Shown in pieces: positions 1 through 11,033 of a stretch of 64,000 nucleotides of DNA. Under the pieces are notes generated by a model. That model did not search any database. It was not told the origin of the DNA and saw only the letters and a list, made by a program, of their open reading frames with translations. Position 1 is the stretch's first letter; every line of letters starts with the position of its first letter. Both the position numbers and the translations under genes were made by a program. The stretch spans positions 7,411,546 through 7,475,545 of the forward strand of contig CM028334.1 in the NCBI GenBank assembly GCA_016647705.1, written 5' to 3'. This DNA is from Eucommia ulmoides. Taxonomy: Eukaryota; Streptophyta; Magnoliopsida; Garryales; Eucommiaceae.

Positions 1-1292
1 CAAAGGCAACGACAACGACAACAAGCGAAGGAGACAGCAACGGGTGGACGTTGCAGCGGCGGAAATAACTAGCATGCATGTATATATAGAGAGAAAAAAT
101 CGAAGCAATTTGGGTATTGAGGGTTTTTATATTAGGGGTAAATTTGTTATTAATTTTTTTTAAGAGGAGTTGTGTTAATTTTTTTATTTTTTTTAACTAG
201 AACTTACGAACAATGTTTTATTTAGTTACTTCTTAAAAAGTTTGATTTTAAAAGTGAATTTGAGGAGAAAAACTCCTATCTTTTTTTGCCTTTTTTTTTG
301 GGGGGGGGGGGGGGGGAACATTCAGTGGCAAGTCCCTTAGTTTACTCTTAATTTTTAAAAAATCTTAGAGACTGAAACAACTTATGTTATAGTCTTGTCT
401 ATTAGAAAAAGGCAGAAGCCCAATACAAGTGTCTGCATTCGCGCAATTACATATAACTAATTTGTGTGTAAATTTTTGTCAGATGTAACAAATATTATTG
501 TATTTTGTAACATATAACTAAATTTGCATAAATACATGTAACTAACATTAAACTAATTTTTGTGTGTAATATTTGTTAGATTTTATAAATATTACACAAA
601 TATATGTAATTTGTAACGTGTAACTAATATTATACAAGTACATTTAACTAAAATTATACAGATATATATGTAATATGTGTTAATTATTAAGTTGTAAATA
701 ATATTGATTATATATAACTAATATTCACTATAATACAAATTTACTCACCAAATTTCTCTCTACAATTCTTGAAATACTTGCACATGCGGGATTAAAACTC
801 AAGCAAAATCCAACTTAAAGAACTAAATCAAAATTTATGTTTTAAGAGGGATTTTTTTAAACATTTGTTATTTGGGACTAATGATCAATTATTATTTTAT
901 TTTTTTAGTCTTAACTTAAGAAATATGTTAAAATTATCTTTAGGGGGTTTCATAATTCGGCAGACTCAATCCATCTGCCCAAATTCGCCCGACCCATAAC
1001 TAAGTGATCGGGTTTTTTGATACCTGGGTCAAAATTCAGGTAGGGACTGTGAAATTGTAATGGGTTGCGGGTCGGTCTTCGAATTTTTTTAGAACCCACA
1101 CGAGGCGACCAAACCCGCCAGTAGAACACCCAAATTCAAACCCTAATCACTCTTACACTGCTTAGTTCACTTCAGATCCTTCAATGACTAACAACATACA
1201 CTCTTCTTCTTCGATTATTCCTCATCTTCTTCTTCTCCATTCGTCTTTGATTTCTTTCATCCCATCTTGATCTGGTGTCATAAGAACCCTAA
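1..1292. other. Gene-free AT-rich flank
   Basis: No coding region is supported here. It contains a 17-base G run at 300-316, one copy of the dispersed repeat described separately (about 318-905), and a GC-richer stretch around 960-1140 with repeated CGGGT/ACCCG words. That stretch resembles the interior of small hAT-type elements, but I could not place its ends. Confidence 0.6.
318..905 (+). repeat. Dispersed repeat family R1, copy A
   Basis: One of five copies of an unnamed repeat in this window. The copies share a left end like GGTCCCTTATTTTACTCTTAA, a middle made of degenerate words such as TACATGTAACTAATATTACAC, and a right end like GGACTAATCACCAATTATCC. No terminal inverted repeat and no coding capacity were seen. 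The middle is rich in short palindromes (ACATGT, GTTAC/GTAAC). Confidence 0.6.
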
Positions 1293-2281
1293 CGGCTTGT
1301 TTGGTTAAACGGAATGGAATAAGGGTGAAATGGAATGGAAGAAGTAATGGAATGAAAGAAAGAATTAAATGGAATTGTCAATAGAATCACTATTCCATTA
1401 CCTTGTTTGGTTGATATGGAATGAGGGAAGGAATAGAATAGTGAAATATAGTAAAATTCCCAATATGCCCTTATGAAATTATTATTTCGTTCTCTTGTTG
1501 ATTGGTATGAAATGAGTGAAAAAATGGAATGAAATATAATAAAATTCTCATTGTGCCTTTATTACAAAATTTTATTATATTTCATTACTTCTCTCATTTT
1601 ATTATATTTCACTATCCCTTTCAATTTTAAGTTTATGTTCTCTAATTTGTGTTTCTGTTATCAATGTTCAGTTTCTATTCTCTAATTTCTGTTTTTGTTC
1701 GTAATTTTCAGTTTCCGTTCTCAATTTTTCGTTCTTTAATTTTCTGGGTTTTTTTTTTTCTTCACTTTTCAGTTTATGTTCTCAATTTTTTGTTTTTATT
1801 CTCAATTTTCTGTTTCTGTTCTTAATTTTCAGTTTTTGTTCTCAATTTTCAGTTTCCGTTCTCAATTTTCTATTTATGTTCTCAATTTTTATTTTTTGTT
1901 CTCAAATTTCAGTTTCCGTTCTCAATTTTATGTTCTCTAGTTTTATGTTTTTGTTTTTAATTTTTTATTTTTGTTCTTAATTTTTTGTTTCTATTCCCAA
2001 TTTTATGTTTTCTAATTTCTATTTATATTCTCTAATTTTTATTTCTGTTTTTAATTTTTGTTATCAATTTTCAAGGGTTTAAATATAAGGGCTATTATGT
2101 AATTTAAGATATTGATTCCATTGAGTTGAAATCTCATTACATCTTATCTCAAATGGAATCTCATTCCACCATATTTCATTCCAATGGAATCACTAAAGTG
2201 ATTCCATTGGAGAACTAAACAACGAAATAGGAATCGAGGGCAGAATGCACCGCCCCCGATTCCGTCCAACCAAACATACCG
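1293..2281. mobile_element. PIF/Harbinger-like non-autonomous DNA transposon (989 bp)
   Basis: The ends are inverted: the left reads CGGCTTGTTTGGTT and the right reads AACCAAACATACCG, 12 of 14 bases paired. A 3-bp direct repeat TAA lies immediately outside each end (1290-1292 and 2282-2284). This is the target duplication typical of PIF/Harbinger and Tourist elements, and the TGTTTGGTT terminus fits that group. The interior (about 1620-2060) is a degenerate tandem array of words like TTCTCAATTTTCAGTTTC. There is no transposase, so the element is non-autonomous. Confidence 0.8.
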
Positions 2282-2284
2282 TAA

Positions 2285-3284
2285 TTATCTAAATCATTTA
2301 AATCTTGTGCATGTGACGAGGTGAGTGACGACGCTACAACGATGACAACTCAAGGCAGCACCAATGACAAATGATGATACTTGACGATGTTGGTGAGCAA
2401 GAATCTGTTTCTTCTGTTCTAATTTTGTATATGTTTTTGTTTTTGTTCTAAGTTCAGTTTGTGAGTGGATCGGGTAGTTTTTGCTTCTATGAATTGCAAT
2501 GTTTATATATTAAATTCTCTACTTCTGCCATACTCAACTTGAATAGAATAGATAAGCGGATAAGGATTTGCTATTATTTTTTTCTATGTTTATATATTTG
2601 ATTTTCTACTTCTGCTACTTTCTGCTAGTTTTCTCTATTCTCTTTGCAATGTTCATATATTTGATTTACAAACATATTTCTGTATATTAATCCCAAAATT
2701 CTGGTAATAAGAACAAAAATCAGGGATAAAAAATACTAAACAAACATGACCTATATTTTTTTAATCTACATTCTATGCTTTTCATTTTTGATATCATATT
2801 AATTATTTTTTAGTGTTAAAAACAAAACAAAACTAATGAAGACTAAAAATAATTTACAAATAATTGAAAGATTTTGCAAAATTCAAAATTATAATTAATA
2901 TTTCCTAAACAAAAGAATCAACTCATGAACATTTATAAAAATAATAACAAAAATTAATAATAACGAATGTTCAATACTGAATGTTCAAAAATGAAGGTTC
3001 ACTAACGACCGTCAATTATTTGAGCGTTCAATAATGAAGATTTACTAATGAACATTTGGAATTAAAATAATAAAATTGTTAACAATGAATGTTCACCACT
3101 AAATGTCGATGAACGATTCATTAATGAACATTTTTAATAATGAATGTCCACTAATTACTATTGGAAACTATAATTCCAATAGTCATTCCAATAGTAGGGA
3201 ATATATTATTATTTTTTTACCAAAAATAGTCGATATGAGTGTCAAAATATAAATAACGGAACATAAATTATTTTGGTAAATTTT
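2285..3284. other. Gene-free AT-rich stretch
   Basis: I see no gene. From about 2930 to 3160 there is a loose repetition of words like AATGAACATTCA and AATGAATGTTCAC, a degenerate simple repeat. Confidence 0.5.
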
Positions 3285-4364
3285 CTTGGGTGTTTCAATG
3301 GGAGGTTCCTTATTTGCCCTTAATTTTAAAAAAGTCATCTGCCCAATTGCAACTTGTGTTTTATTCCCACGTATTAAAAAAAGTAGGAGGCCTAATACAT
3401 GTGACTGTACTCTCGCAGTTATATGTATTTAACTTGTGTATAAAATGTTTGTTAGATGTAACAAATATTACACATATACATGTAATTTGTAATTACGTGT
3501 AATTAATATTACACAAATACATGTAATTAATATTACATAGATATATGTAGTATAGTTATACGCGATTTATAACTATTAACTAATTTTAGTTATATGTAAC
3601 TAATATTTATTATAATATGGATTTACTTACCAAGCTCTCTCTACCCTACACAAGTAATACGTGAGCACATGTAGGACTAATACAAAATCAAAAATCAGTT
3701 TAAGGGACTAAGGTTGTGTTTGGGTAAAGGATTTGGAGGAGGGATTTCATTTGAGTAAGGGATTTCAAAATCCCTTTGTAACAAATACCTTGTTTAGGTA
3801 GTAATAAAAAGGGATTTGTCAAATTCTTTTATCTCAAAAAAATAGTGGAAAGAAGGATTTTAAAATTCTTTGGGGAGAGGTTGCATTTGCCAAATCCACT
3901 CCAAAGAGAATTTTGCAAATCTCATCGCTACCATCTTCTTTCGTGACCATCTTCTTCTGTTGATGATCATCTTCTTTGCTTCTCTTTTGCGATCATCTTC
4001 TTCGCTTCTCCTCCTTCTCGCAACGACTACCGCTGACGACTCTCCTTCTGTTGATGATCGCCGACGCAATCGTTTCAGGGTTCACAATTAGGGTTTGCAA
4101 TTGACGATTAGGTTCGCCGACAAGAGCTTTTCCTTTGCTAACGAGAGTTGCCGATGAGAGCTCTTCCTTCTCGCGATTAGGGTTCAAAATCGACAATTAG
4201 ATTCGCCGACGAGAGCTCCTCCTTCTCGCAATTAGGGTTTGCAATCGACGATTAGGTTTGTCGACGAGACTTCCTCCTTTGCCGACGAGAGCTCCTCCTT
4301 CTCGCGATTAGAGTTCGCAATCGATAATTTGGTTCGCAATCGACGATAACTGCCGACGTTCAAG

Positions 4365-4404
<40 letters not shown>

Positions 4405-4830
4405 TTTTATATTTATGATCCCAGAAGTGGGATCAGAAACAGGAAAAAAAACAACCCACCTATGGCCATATTTGTGTGCTATTTGTTTTTGAGGTTTGTG
4501 TTTTAGTTTCAATAAAATTGTTCTAATAATTATGTTTTGTTCCCATAAATTTGTTGTTGAAATTTAGGATTAGAAGAAATACTGTTTACAAATACTTTAC
4601 CTATCCAAATAAGGAAATTGTAAATTACACATTCAAATACTTCAACTCAAACAATTATCCAAATAAGAGATTTGTGAAGTGAAGAAACTTCAAAATCCCA
4701 TCATTTCACAAATGTCTTGAATTTGTCAAATCCCTTACCTAAACACAACCTAAATCCAAACTTATGTTTTAAATATGACAAATAACATATTGTACCCGTT
4801 ATTTGAAACTAATCATCAATTATCTCTATT
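3285..4830 (+). repeat. Dispersed repeat family R1, copy B, split by a transposon
   Basis: Left part 3285-3711 and right part 4751-4830 belong to the same R1 copy, which the PIF/Harbinger-like element 3712-4750 interrupts. Copies D and E show the uninterrupted version of the site (GGACTAAATC or GGATTAAATC on their own strand), which confirms the insertion. Confidence 0.65.
3712..4750. mobile_element. PIF/Harbinger-like non-autonomous DNA transposon (1039 bp)
   Basis: The ends are GGTTGTGTTTGGGTAA on the left and TTACCTAAACACAACC on the right, inverted with one mismatch. TAA flanks both ends (3709-3711 and 4751-4753). The interior holds a tandem array at about 4090-4350 with units of roughly 50-60 bp around the words GCCGACGAGAGCTCCTCC and TTCTCGCGATTAGGGTT. 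Short open frames on both strands of this array are by-products of the repeat. No transposase was seen. Confidence 0.82.
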
Positions 4831-5166
4831 TTTTTTTTTTTTTGAAATTTAAATAATTTCAACGTTCACAAAATTAATTTTCTTTTCGTCATTCTTTTTC
4901 ATTAGTGAGGTTTATTAAAAAAAAATAATGTGAGATTGGACAGAGTGATATAAATTATAAATTACATAAGAAGAATTGATGACTAATTTGGCGAAAATAG
5001 AATATTTTTTTCTTATCTTATTTGTGATTTTTCGAATTTGTTTTGTTAACTAAACTCGTCCCATCTTTTTAGTTCCCGGATCATCATCTGCTGTTTTCGA
5101 ATCAGCCACAAAGCGCGGTCTCGCTCCTGCTCCCAGAAGACACACTTCAGTCTCCGATGAATAGCT
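4831..5166. promoter_or_regulatory. Upstream region of APC8
   Basis: This is the AT-rich interval between the R1 repeat and the first APC8 codon. It must contain the promoter and 5' UTR, because the gene reads away from here. I see no convincing TATA box at a normal distance. An in-frame TGA at 5158-5160 lies just upstream of the chosen start. Confidence 0.3.
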
Positions 5167-6533
5167 ATGGATATGTCTAGAGAGAGATCCATGGGCTCGA
5201 CCAGAGAGAGTTGCAGAAACGAGCTTCGCTCCGCCATCCGTCAGCTCTCCGATCGTTGCCTCTACTCCGCCTCCAAATGGTACCGAGAAAACCCTAAAAA
5301 AATGAACCCCTAATTCACAGTAGTCGAAACAACATTTTCCGAGTTCAACCGACTATTTCCATTACGATTTTCTGTTTGTTTTTCGCAGGGCTGCGGAGCA
5401 GCTGGTAGGAATTGAGCAGGATCCGGCGAAACACCCCCCGTCCCACACCCGATTCCAGCGGGGGAGTTCCAGCATTCGCCGGCGGTATCGTACCGCCACC
5501 GAGGTTATGTCCACTCCTCCCGCCGGTGTGTCTTACGTGTCCACTCCGGTGCCGGATGACGACAGCGACGCCATGGACAGTGATTTCTACCTTCTGGCCA
5601 AGTCTTACTTCGACTGCCGGGAGTACCGGAGGGCGGCTCACGTGCTCCGCGATCAAACTAGCAGAAAGGCCATCTTCTTGAGATGCTATGCCCTATACAT
5701 GGTTAGTTCCAGTTCTCGAATTCTATATATTTCCCTATTAACTTTTTTGACAATGGGGTTCAATTTTTTCCGTTGTTTGCTTATGAGTAGAATGAAAACT
5801 CTTCATGTATGCTGTAAATTGATGCCATTGGCATCTTAGGCCCTGTTTGGTTGTCTAAATCATCCTATTTTATGAATTGATTTGTATATTTCTCGATTTG
5901 AATTTGATTTAGTCAAATTTACATATTTTTTGCTTGAACATAAAAATATACAACAGTTTTAGACTTTTAGTTTAATTAAATATTTAACCATATTATACTC
6001 CAATTACACGAGAAAATGGCATCCAATTTGGATGGGTGTTTTCTATTTTTACAACCAAACAACAACTAATTGAAAAATAGTATAATTTGCGAATTGATGG
6101 ACAGCCAAAAGGACCCTTAATGAATCAGAAAGGTAGTTAAACTTTATTGTGTATACTTCTTAAAACAAAGCAGATTGAATGGATGTATGATATAACGATT
6201 TCGGGGGTAGTTAAGTAGATTCAGTTCTTCATTTTCCGCTAGGCGGATTCACTTTGATCTCTCTGACGTAAATTTTCTATCCTCTTATCGATTGCAAAGA
6301 AAAATAAGCAAATCAAAACTATTAGCTAGGATCTGATGACTGATGAGCATTATTCAAATTGACAAATGCTAATTTTCTGATAAAGGAAGTCACGATGACG
6401 GAAATGCTAGCTATTTATTGGATCACGTTAGTTTTATGCGGTATGAATTGAAATGAAAGTTTGAATTGAAATGTTATTTCCCATTTCTTGAAGCTTTCCT
6501 CTAGTGACCTTGATGTGTTTTTTTTCCTTTTCT

Positions 6534-6593
<60 letters not shown>

Positions 6594-9500
6594 TTTGTGT
6601 CCTGAAATTGGATTGTGATTTGTTGCATCTTGTAACTTGTTAATCTGTGTTAATGGATAAAGAACAAAATCAACGAAGTTTCATAGCGGTTTGGATGTGA
6701 AATCTCTCTCTCTCTCTCTATAGATATATATACCACACACAAACACACACAAGTGCAGGCGTACAAACGCATGCATCTATTTTCTGACGAAGAATGTGAT
6801 GAAAGAAGAAAAATTTAAGTAGATGATACTATGGTTGCATATAACCCTACCAAAATAGATTTGCATATCATAAAGAGCAAATCCAACTTAAATGGACCTT
6901 CTCTCTTGTTTACACTTTAACCTCAAATTGGATAACACTTTTCGATTTTTCTTTTTCTGATTTAGACATTCTTTGCTTGTGCCGATGCGTATCCGTGCAT
7001 AGATATCTTAATGTTATGTGATCTATTTAGGAGTAGCTTAGCCTTAGAACATTGCTAATATGAATGCTCAAAAAAAATAAAAAAAATCATGTTGAAATGA
7101 CGTAAATTCAGAAACCGATCAGGTCTTTTCTTGTGCTAGTTTAACAATTGTACGATGTAGATTCAAGAGTTCTCGAGAAGTACTTAAAAATAAAATTAGC
7201 GTTTTTTTGGCATTTTGTAAAGTACTTTTAAGATCAAGAAAGTAAAAGTAGTTGTTTTTCATTTTTTTATTATTACATTCTAAGAGACGGATGGATGAGG
7301 ACGTCTCTACCCCAATTTGATCAACCCTTTGTGAAATTCATTTGGATCAAGACATCGTTCATATGTACAACACTAAGATATCACCTTTAGGGTATCAAAG
7401 ATTCTTTTGGTTTTCTTTTCTTTTTAAGTAAATGACTTTTTTTTTTTTAAACTATAAAAAGCATTTAAAAAAGCATTGCCAACCAGTGCCTCAGTTGTTT
7501 TTTCAATATGGAGGCATATGCTTTGGAACAGGGGAAGTAATTTTTTCTCATCATTTCTTACAAAATTTCTTCTTGAAGGCCGGAGAAAAACGAAAAGAAG
7601 AAGAGACGATAGAGCTTGAGGGACCACTTGGAAAGAGCGACGCCGTGAACATTGAACTCATTTCCCTCGAAAGAGAGCTATCCACCCTCCGCAAAAATGG
7701 CACAATTGACCCATTTGCCCTCTATCTATACGGCCTCGTCCTCAAAGAAAAAGGCAACCAAAACCTTGCCCGAACCGTCCTCGTCGAATCCGTAAACACC
7801 TACCCTTGGAACTGGACCGCTTGGACCGAACTCCAATCCCTTTGCACCACGATCGAGACAATTAACGGCCTCAATCTCAACAACCACTGGATGAAAGACT
7901 TCTTTCTGGCCAGCGCTTATCAAGAAATCCGCATGCCAAATGAGTCCTTAGTGAAATACGAATCTCTCCGAGGAACATTCGGCTTCAGCAACTACATCCA
8001 GGCCCAAATTGCCAAAGCCCAATACAGCCTTCGAGAATTCGAACAAGTCGAAGTCATATTCGAAGAACTACTGAGAAACGACCCTTACCGGGTCGACGAC
8101 ATGGATATGTACTCAAACGTGCTTTATGCAAAGGAGTGTTTCGCTGCTCTAAGCTATCTTGCTCACAGGGTGTTCTTAACCGATAAATACAGACCCGAAT
8201 CCTGTTGCATAATTGGAAACTACTACAGTTTAAAGGGTCTACACGAAAAATCAGTTATCTATTTCAAAAGGGCGCTCAAATTGAATAAGAATTATTTATC
8301 GGCCTGGACATTGATGGGTCATGAGTATGTTGAGATGAAGAACACACCGGCGGCCATTGACGCCTACCGTAGGGCAGTGGACATCAACCCATGTGATTAT
8401 CGTGCCTGGTATGGGTTAGGACAGGCCTATGAAATGATGGGAATGCCGTATTACGCGTTACATTATTTTAAAAAAGCAGTCTTTTTTCAACCAAGCGATT
8501 CTCGGCTGTGGATTGCAATGGCTCAGTGTTATGAAACGGAGCAGCTTCACATGGTGGAGGAGGCAATCAGGTGTTATAGGAGGGCGTCGAACTGTAATGA
8601 TAGGGAGGCAATCGCTCTCCATCAGCTTGCGAAGCTTCATAGTGAGCTTGGGCAGTCGGAGGAGGCGGCGTATTATTACAAGAAGGATTTGGAGAGGATG
8701 GAGATTGAGGAGAGGGAAGGGCAAAATATGGTGGAGGCTTTGCTTTTTCTTGCGAATTATTGTAAAACGCAAAAGAGGTTGGAAGAGGCGGAGGTTTATG
8801 CTACTCGGCTTCTTGATTATACTGGACCGGTGAGTTTTTTTTAGTCCTTACCAATATATTTTCAACTTATTTTCTAGTCCTTAGTTAACATTAACTATAA
8901 AATCAAATGCAAATTCCATATCTAGTTAGCATTAATTCTATAGGTTTAATCTAGTTATTGTTAACGGAAGGAATAAAAACTTATTTAAAGAACCAAAAAT
9001 GAAAGAGAAAAACAGAGGATAGAAATTATAATTCATTAATTTCCAGGACAATTTACTAAATTTTTTATTTTTTTGGAGGGAAAATCAGTAGATTTTCCTT
9101 GAAACAAGTCAACTATAATTTTTTATCGTCATTTTTTTTCTCTTTATGTTTTAGTCATTCGAATAATTTTTAGTTGTTCAATTAACATCAAGTGGATTGA
9201 TTCTAGAGGCATTCGGTGCGAGGTCCCTTATTTCTTCTTTAATTTTAAAAAAATTCCAGAGAGGGAATTTTTTTTTTGTTTTAGTCCCGCTTATTTTAAA
9301 AAGGCGAAAGCTACGCGTCTGTAGACGCGCGGTTACATGTAATAACTTTGTGTGTAAAATTTTGTTACATGTTACAAGTATTACTACATTTTGTAACCTG
9401 TAACAATTTTGTGTGTAAAATTTTGTTAGATGTAAAAAAATCACACAAAATATATGTAATTAATTATATATAAATAAATATACACAAATATATGTAACTA

Positions 9501-10139
9501 ATATTAAACTAATTTTTGTGTGTAATATTTGTTAAGTGTTACAAATATTACACAAATATATGTAATTGTAACATGTAACTAATATTATATAAGTACATGT
9601 AACAAAAAATACACAGATATATGTAAAAATAGAACAATTATTAAATTGTAACTAATATTCGTTACATGTAATTAATATTCACTATAAAATTGAATTTACT
9701 CTCCAAGTTTTCCTTGTAATCCTTGCAATGCTCCTACAATCCCTGTAATGCGGGGCTAAAATTCAAGCGAAATCTAATTTAAGGGACTAATTTTAAACCT
9801 AATAATAAAAAAGAACTAATTGCGGATTAGACCCTAAAACTAGGACTAATCACCGATTAACCCTTCATTCTATCGAGTTAATGTTAACCAGATGTGGAAT
9901 TTATATTTGATATTATAGTTAATGTTAACTAAAATATTGATAAGGTCTAAAAAATAAGTTGGTCTATAAATAGGACGAAGAAAATTTTTTAATAAGAACC
10001 CTTTTTTATTTTTGATATTTAATTGAATTTTTCATTTGTTGTTTGGACATGGTTGCAGGAGAAGGAAACGGCGAAGAGCTTGCTTCGAGGAATAAGATTT
10101 GCACAGTCGGGTGTTAACGATGAGCATTTTCCTCCCTAG
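5167..10139 (+). CDS. APC8: Anaphase-promoting complex subunit 8 (CDC23), 4 exons
   Basis: A tetratricopeptide-repeat scaffold subunit of the APC/C ubiquitin ligase, which marks cyclins and securin for destruction in the nucleus. Exons are 5167-5279, 5389-5701, 7579-8829 and 10059-10139; all introns are GT-AG and the phases join to give 585 aa (Arabidopsis APC8 is about 579). The start is the first ATG after an in-frame TGA; ATGs at 5173 and 5191 are alternatives. Recognisable segments are AIRQLSDRCLYSASKW near the N-terminus, AKSYFDCREYRRAAHVLRDQ, GEKRKEEETIELEGPLGKSD at the start of exon 3, TPR units about 349-450 (for example AWYGLGQAYEMMGMPYYALH), and a C-terminus ending DEHFPP. The 1.9-kb second intron carries a MITE and a long TA microsatellite; the third carries an R1 repeat. 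The protein looks intact. I recognised the family by recall of the Arabidopsis protein, not by a search. Confidence 0.97.
5839..6116. mobile_element. Tourist-like MITE in APC8 intron 2 (278 bp)
   Basis: The left end is GGCCCTGTTTGGTTGTC and the right end is GACAGCCAAAAGGACCC. As inverted repeats they match at about 12 of 17 positions. TTA lies outside both ends (5836-5838 and 6117-6119), the 3-bp duplication of PIF/Harbinger-type elements. Size and intronic location are typical of Tourist MITEs. Confidence 0.65.
6538..6590. repeat. (TA)n microsatellite in APC8 intron 2
   Basis: About 26 uninterrupted TA units. A short CT run follows at 6701-6719 and a CA-rich stretch at about 6735-6750. Confidence 0.9.
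9193..9866 (+). repeat. Dispersed repeat family R1, copy C, in APC8 intron 3
   Basis: It has the same order of parts as copy A: GAGGTCCCTTATTTCTTC on the left, TACATGTAACTAATATT-like words in the middle, and a right end near GGACTAATCACCGATTAACC. It is the longest copy and lies wholly within the intron between APC8 exons 3 and 4. Confidence 0.6.
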
Positions 10140-10231
10140 AGCACCAATTCATGTTTTTCTCTCTCCCTTTTTTTTTTAAAAAAAATTATTATTATTTTTT
10201 TCTTTCTAAATGTATTCTTTTTTGTGTTAAT

Positions 10232-10345
10232 GTATTTTTTTTAACACACACTCACCCACGCACCCTGTGGGATTCGAATCTCACACCAACTATGGGGGGA
10301 GATGGTAGGCCTACCACTAGGGCCACCACAAAAATCCCAACGTAC
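10232..10345 (-). mobile_element. Short tRNA-derived SINE
   Basis: On the minus strand it has a box A-like TGGCCCTAGTGGTAGG, then about 35 bases later a box B-like GAGATTCGAATCCC, and it ends in GAGTGTGTGTTAAAAAAAA. Two internal RNA polymerase III boxes plus a terminal A run define a tRNA-derived SINE. No clear target duplication was found. Confidence 0.5.
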
Positions 10346-10397
10346 TTGAATGAACACCCTAGGCTAAGAGCCTGTATATTATTTTGACTTATTATTG

Positions 10398-10515
10398 CAT
10401 TGCACTTGCGCGCACTTCGACTAATCAGCTCTCCCCGGCGGTTGCGTACTCTCCCACATTGGTTCGGTGCATTCAACATTTTATCTTTGCAGTGTTTCCC
10501 AAAATGATCAAATTC
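10398..10515 (-). mobile_element. Partial Au-type SINE
   Basis: The words GACTAATCAGCTC, CTCTCCCACATTGG and GGTGCATTCAACATTTTAT match, in order, the better copies at 56507-56739 and 62432-62660. The tRNA-related head with box B and the A tail are not evident, so this is a diverged fragment. Confidence 0.45.
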
Positions 10516-11033
10516 TAGTTGACAAGAAAAGGGGAAAGGGAGTATCTCTCCTTAGTCCTTATTGACCGGACTCTCTCTCTTTGGTCTTTTTGACTTTTCT
10601 TTCCTGCTAAAAAACAGAAACGTTTTTGTTGCAGGTTAGTGTTTTTGTTTCTATATGTATTTTTTTTTTTCAAGTTGCAGAGTTTTTGTGATTATATGTA
10701 ATGCAGTATATTTGAATGAGAAGTGAAAACTTGAGGTTAAGAGCCTCTATATATTGTCCACCACCACCACACCTCTTGCCGCAGCCGCAGCCACAACCGC
10801 AATCTTCTTCTTCTCCTCTTCCCTATCTCTCTTCTCCAGATCTGGTGGGTGTGGTGGTGGGGGGTAATGGTGAAGGGGTGTGTGAGAGAGAGAATAAAAA
10901 AATATATATATATATAATGGTAAAATAGTAATTGTTTTTATTTTATTTTTTGTTAAAAAATAAAAATAAAAATAAATAGATAATTGATCATTATTTTTCT
11001 CTAGTAAGGGGTCTTCATGGTTTTTTGTTAAAA

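Noticed and set aside
1620-2060. A tandem array that could suggest a CRISPR-like or satellite structure
   Set aside because: The units are degenerate, of irregular spacing and without unique spacers, and they lie inside a PIF/Harbinger-like element.
3860-4196. Overlapping open frames on both strands rich in Arg and Ser
   Set aside because: They arise from the tandem array in the PIF/Harbinger-like element and have no family resemblance.
5345-5656. Minus-strand open frame of 103 aa
   Set aside because: It is the reverse shadow of APC8 exon 2, which has a conserved product on the plus strand.
10232-10345. A tRNA gene
   Set aside because: Box A and box B are present, but there is no cloverleaf stem pairing, and a T-free A tail follows; it fits a SINE better.
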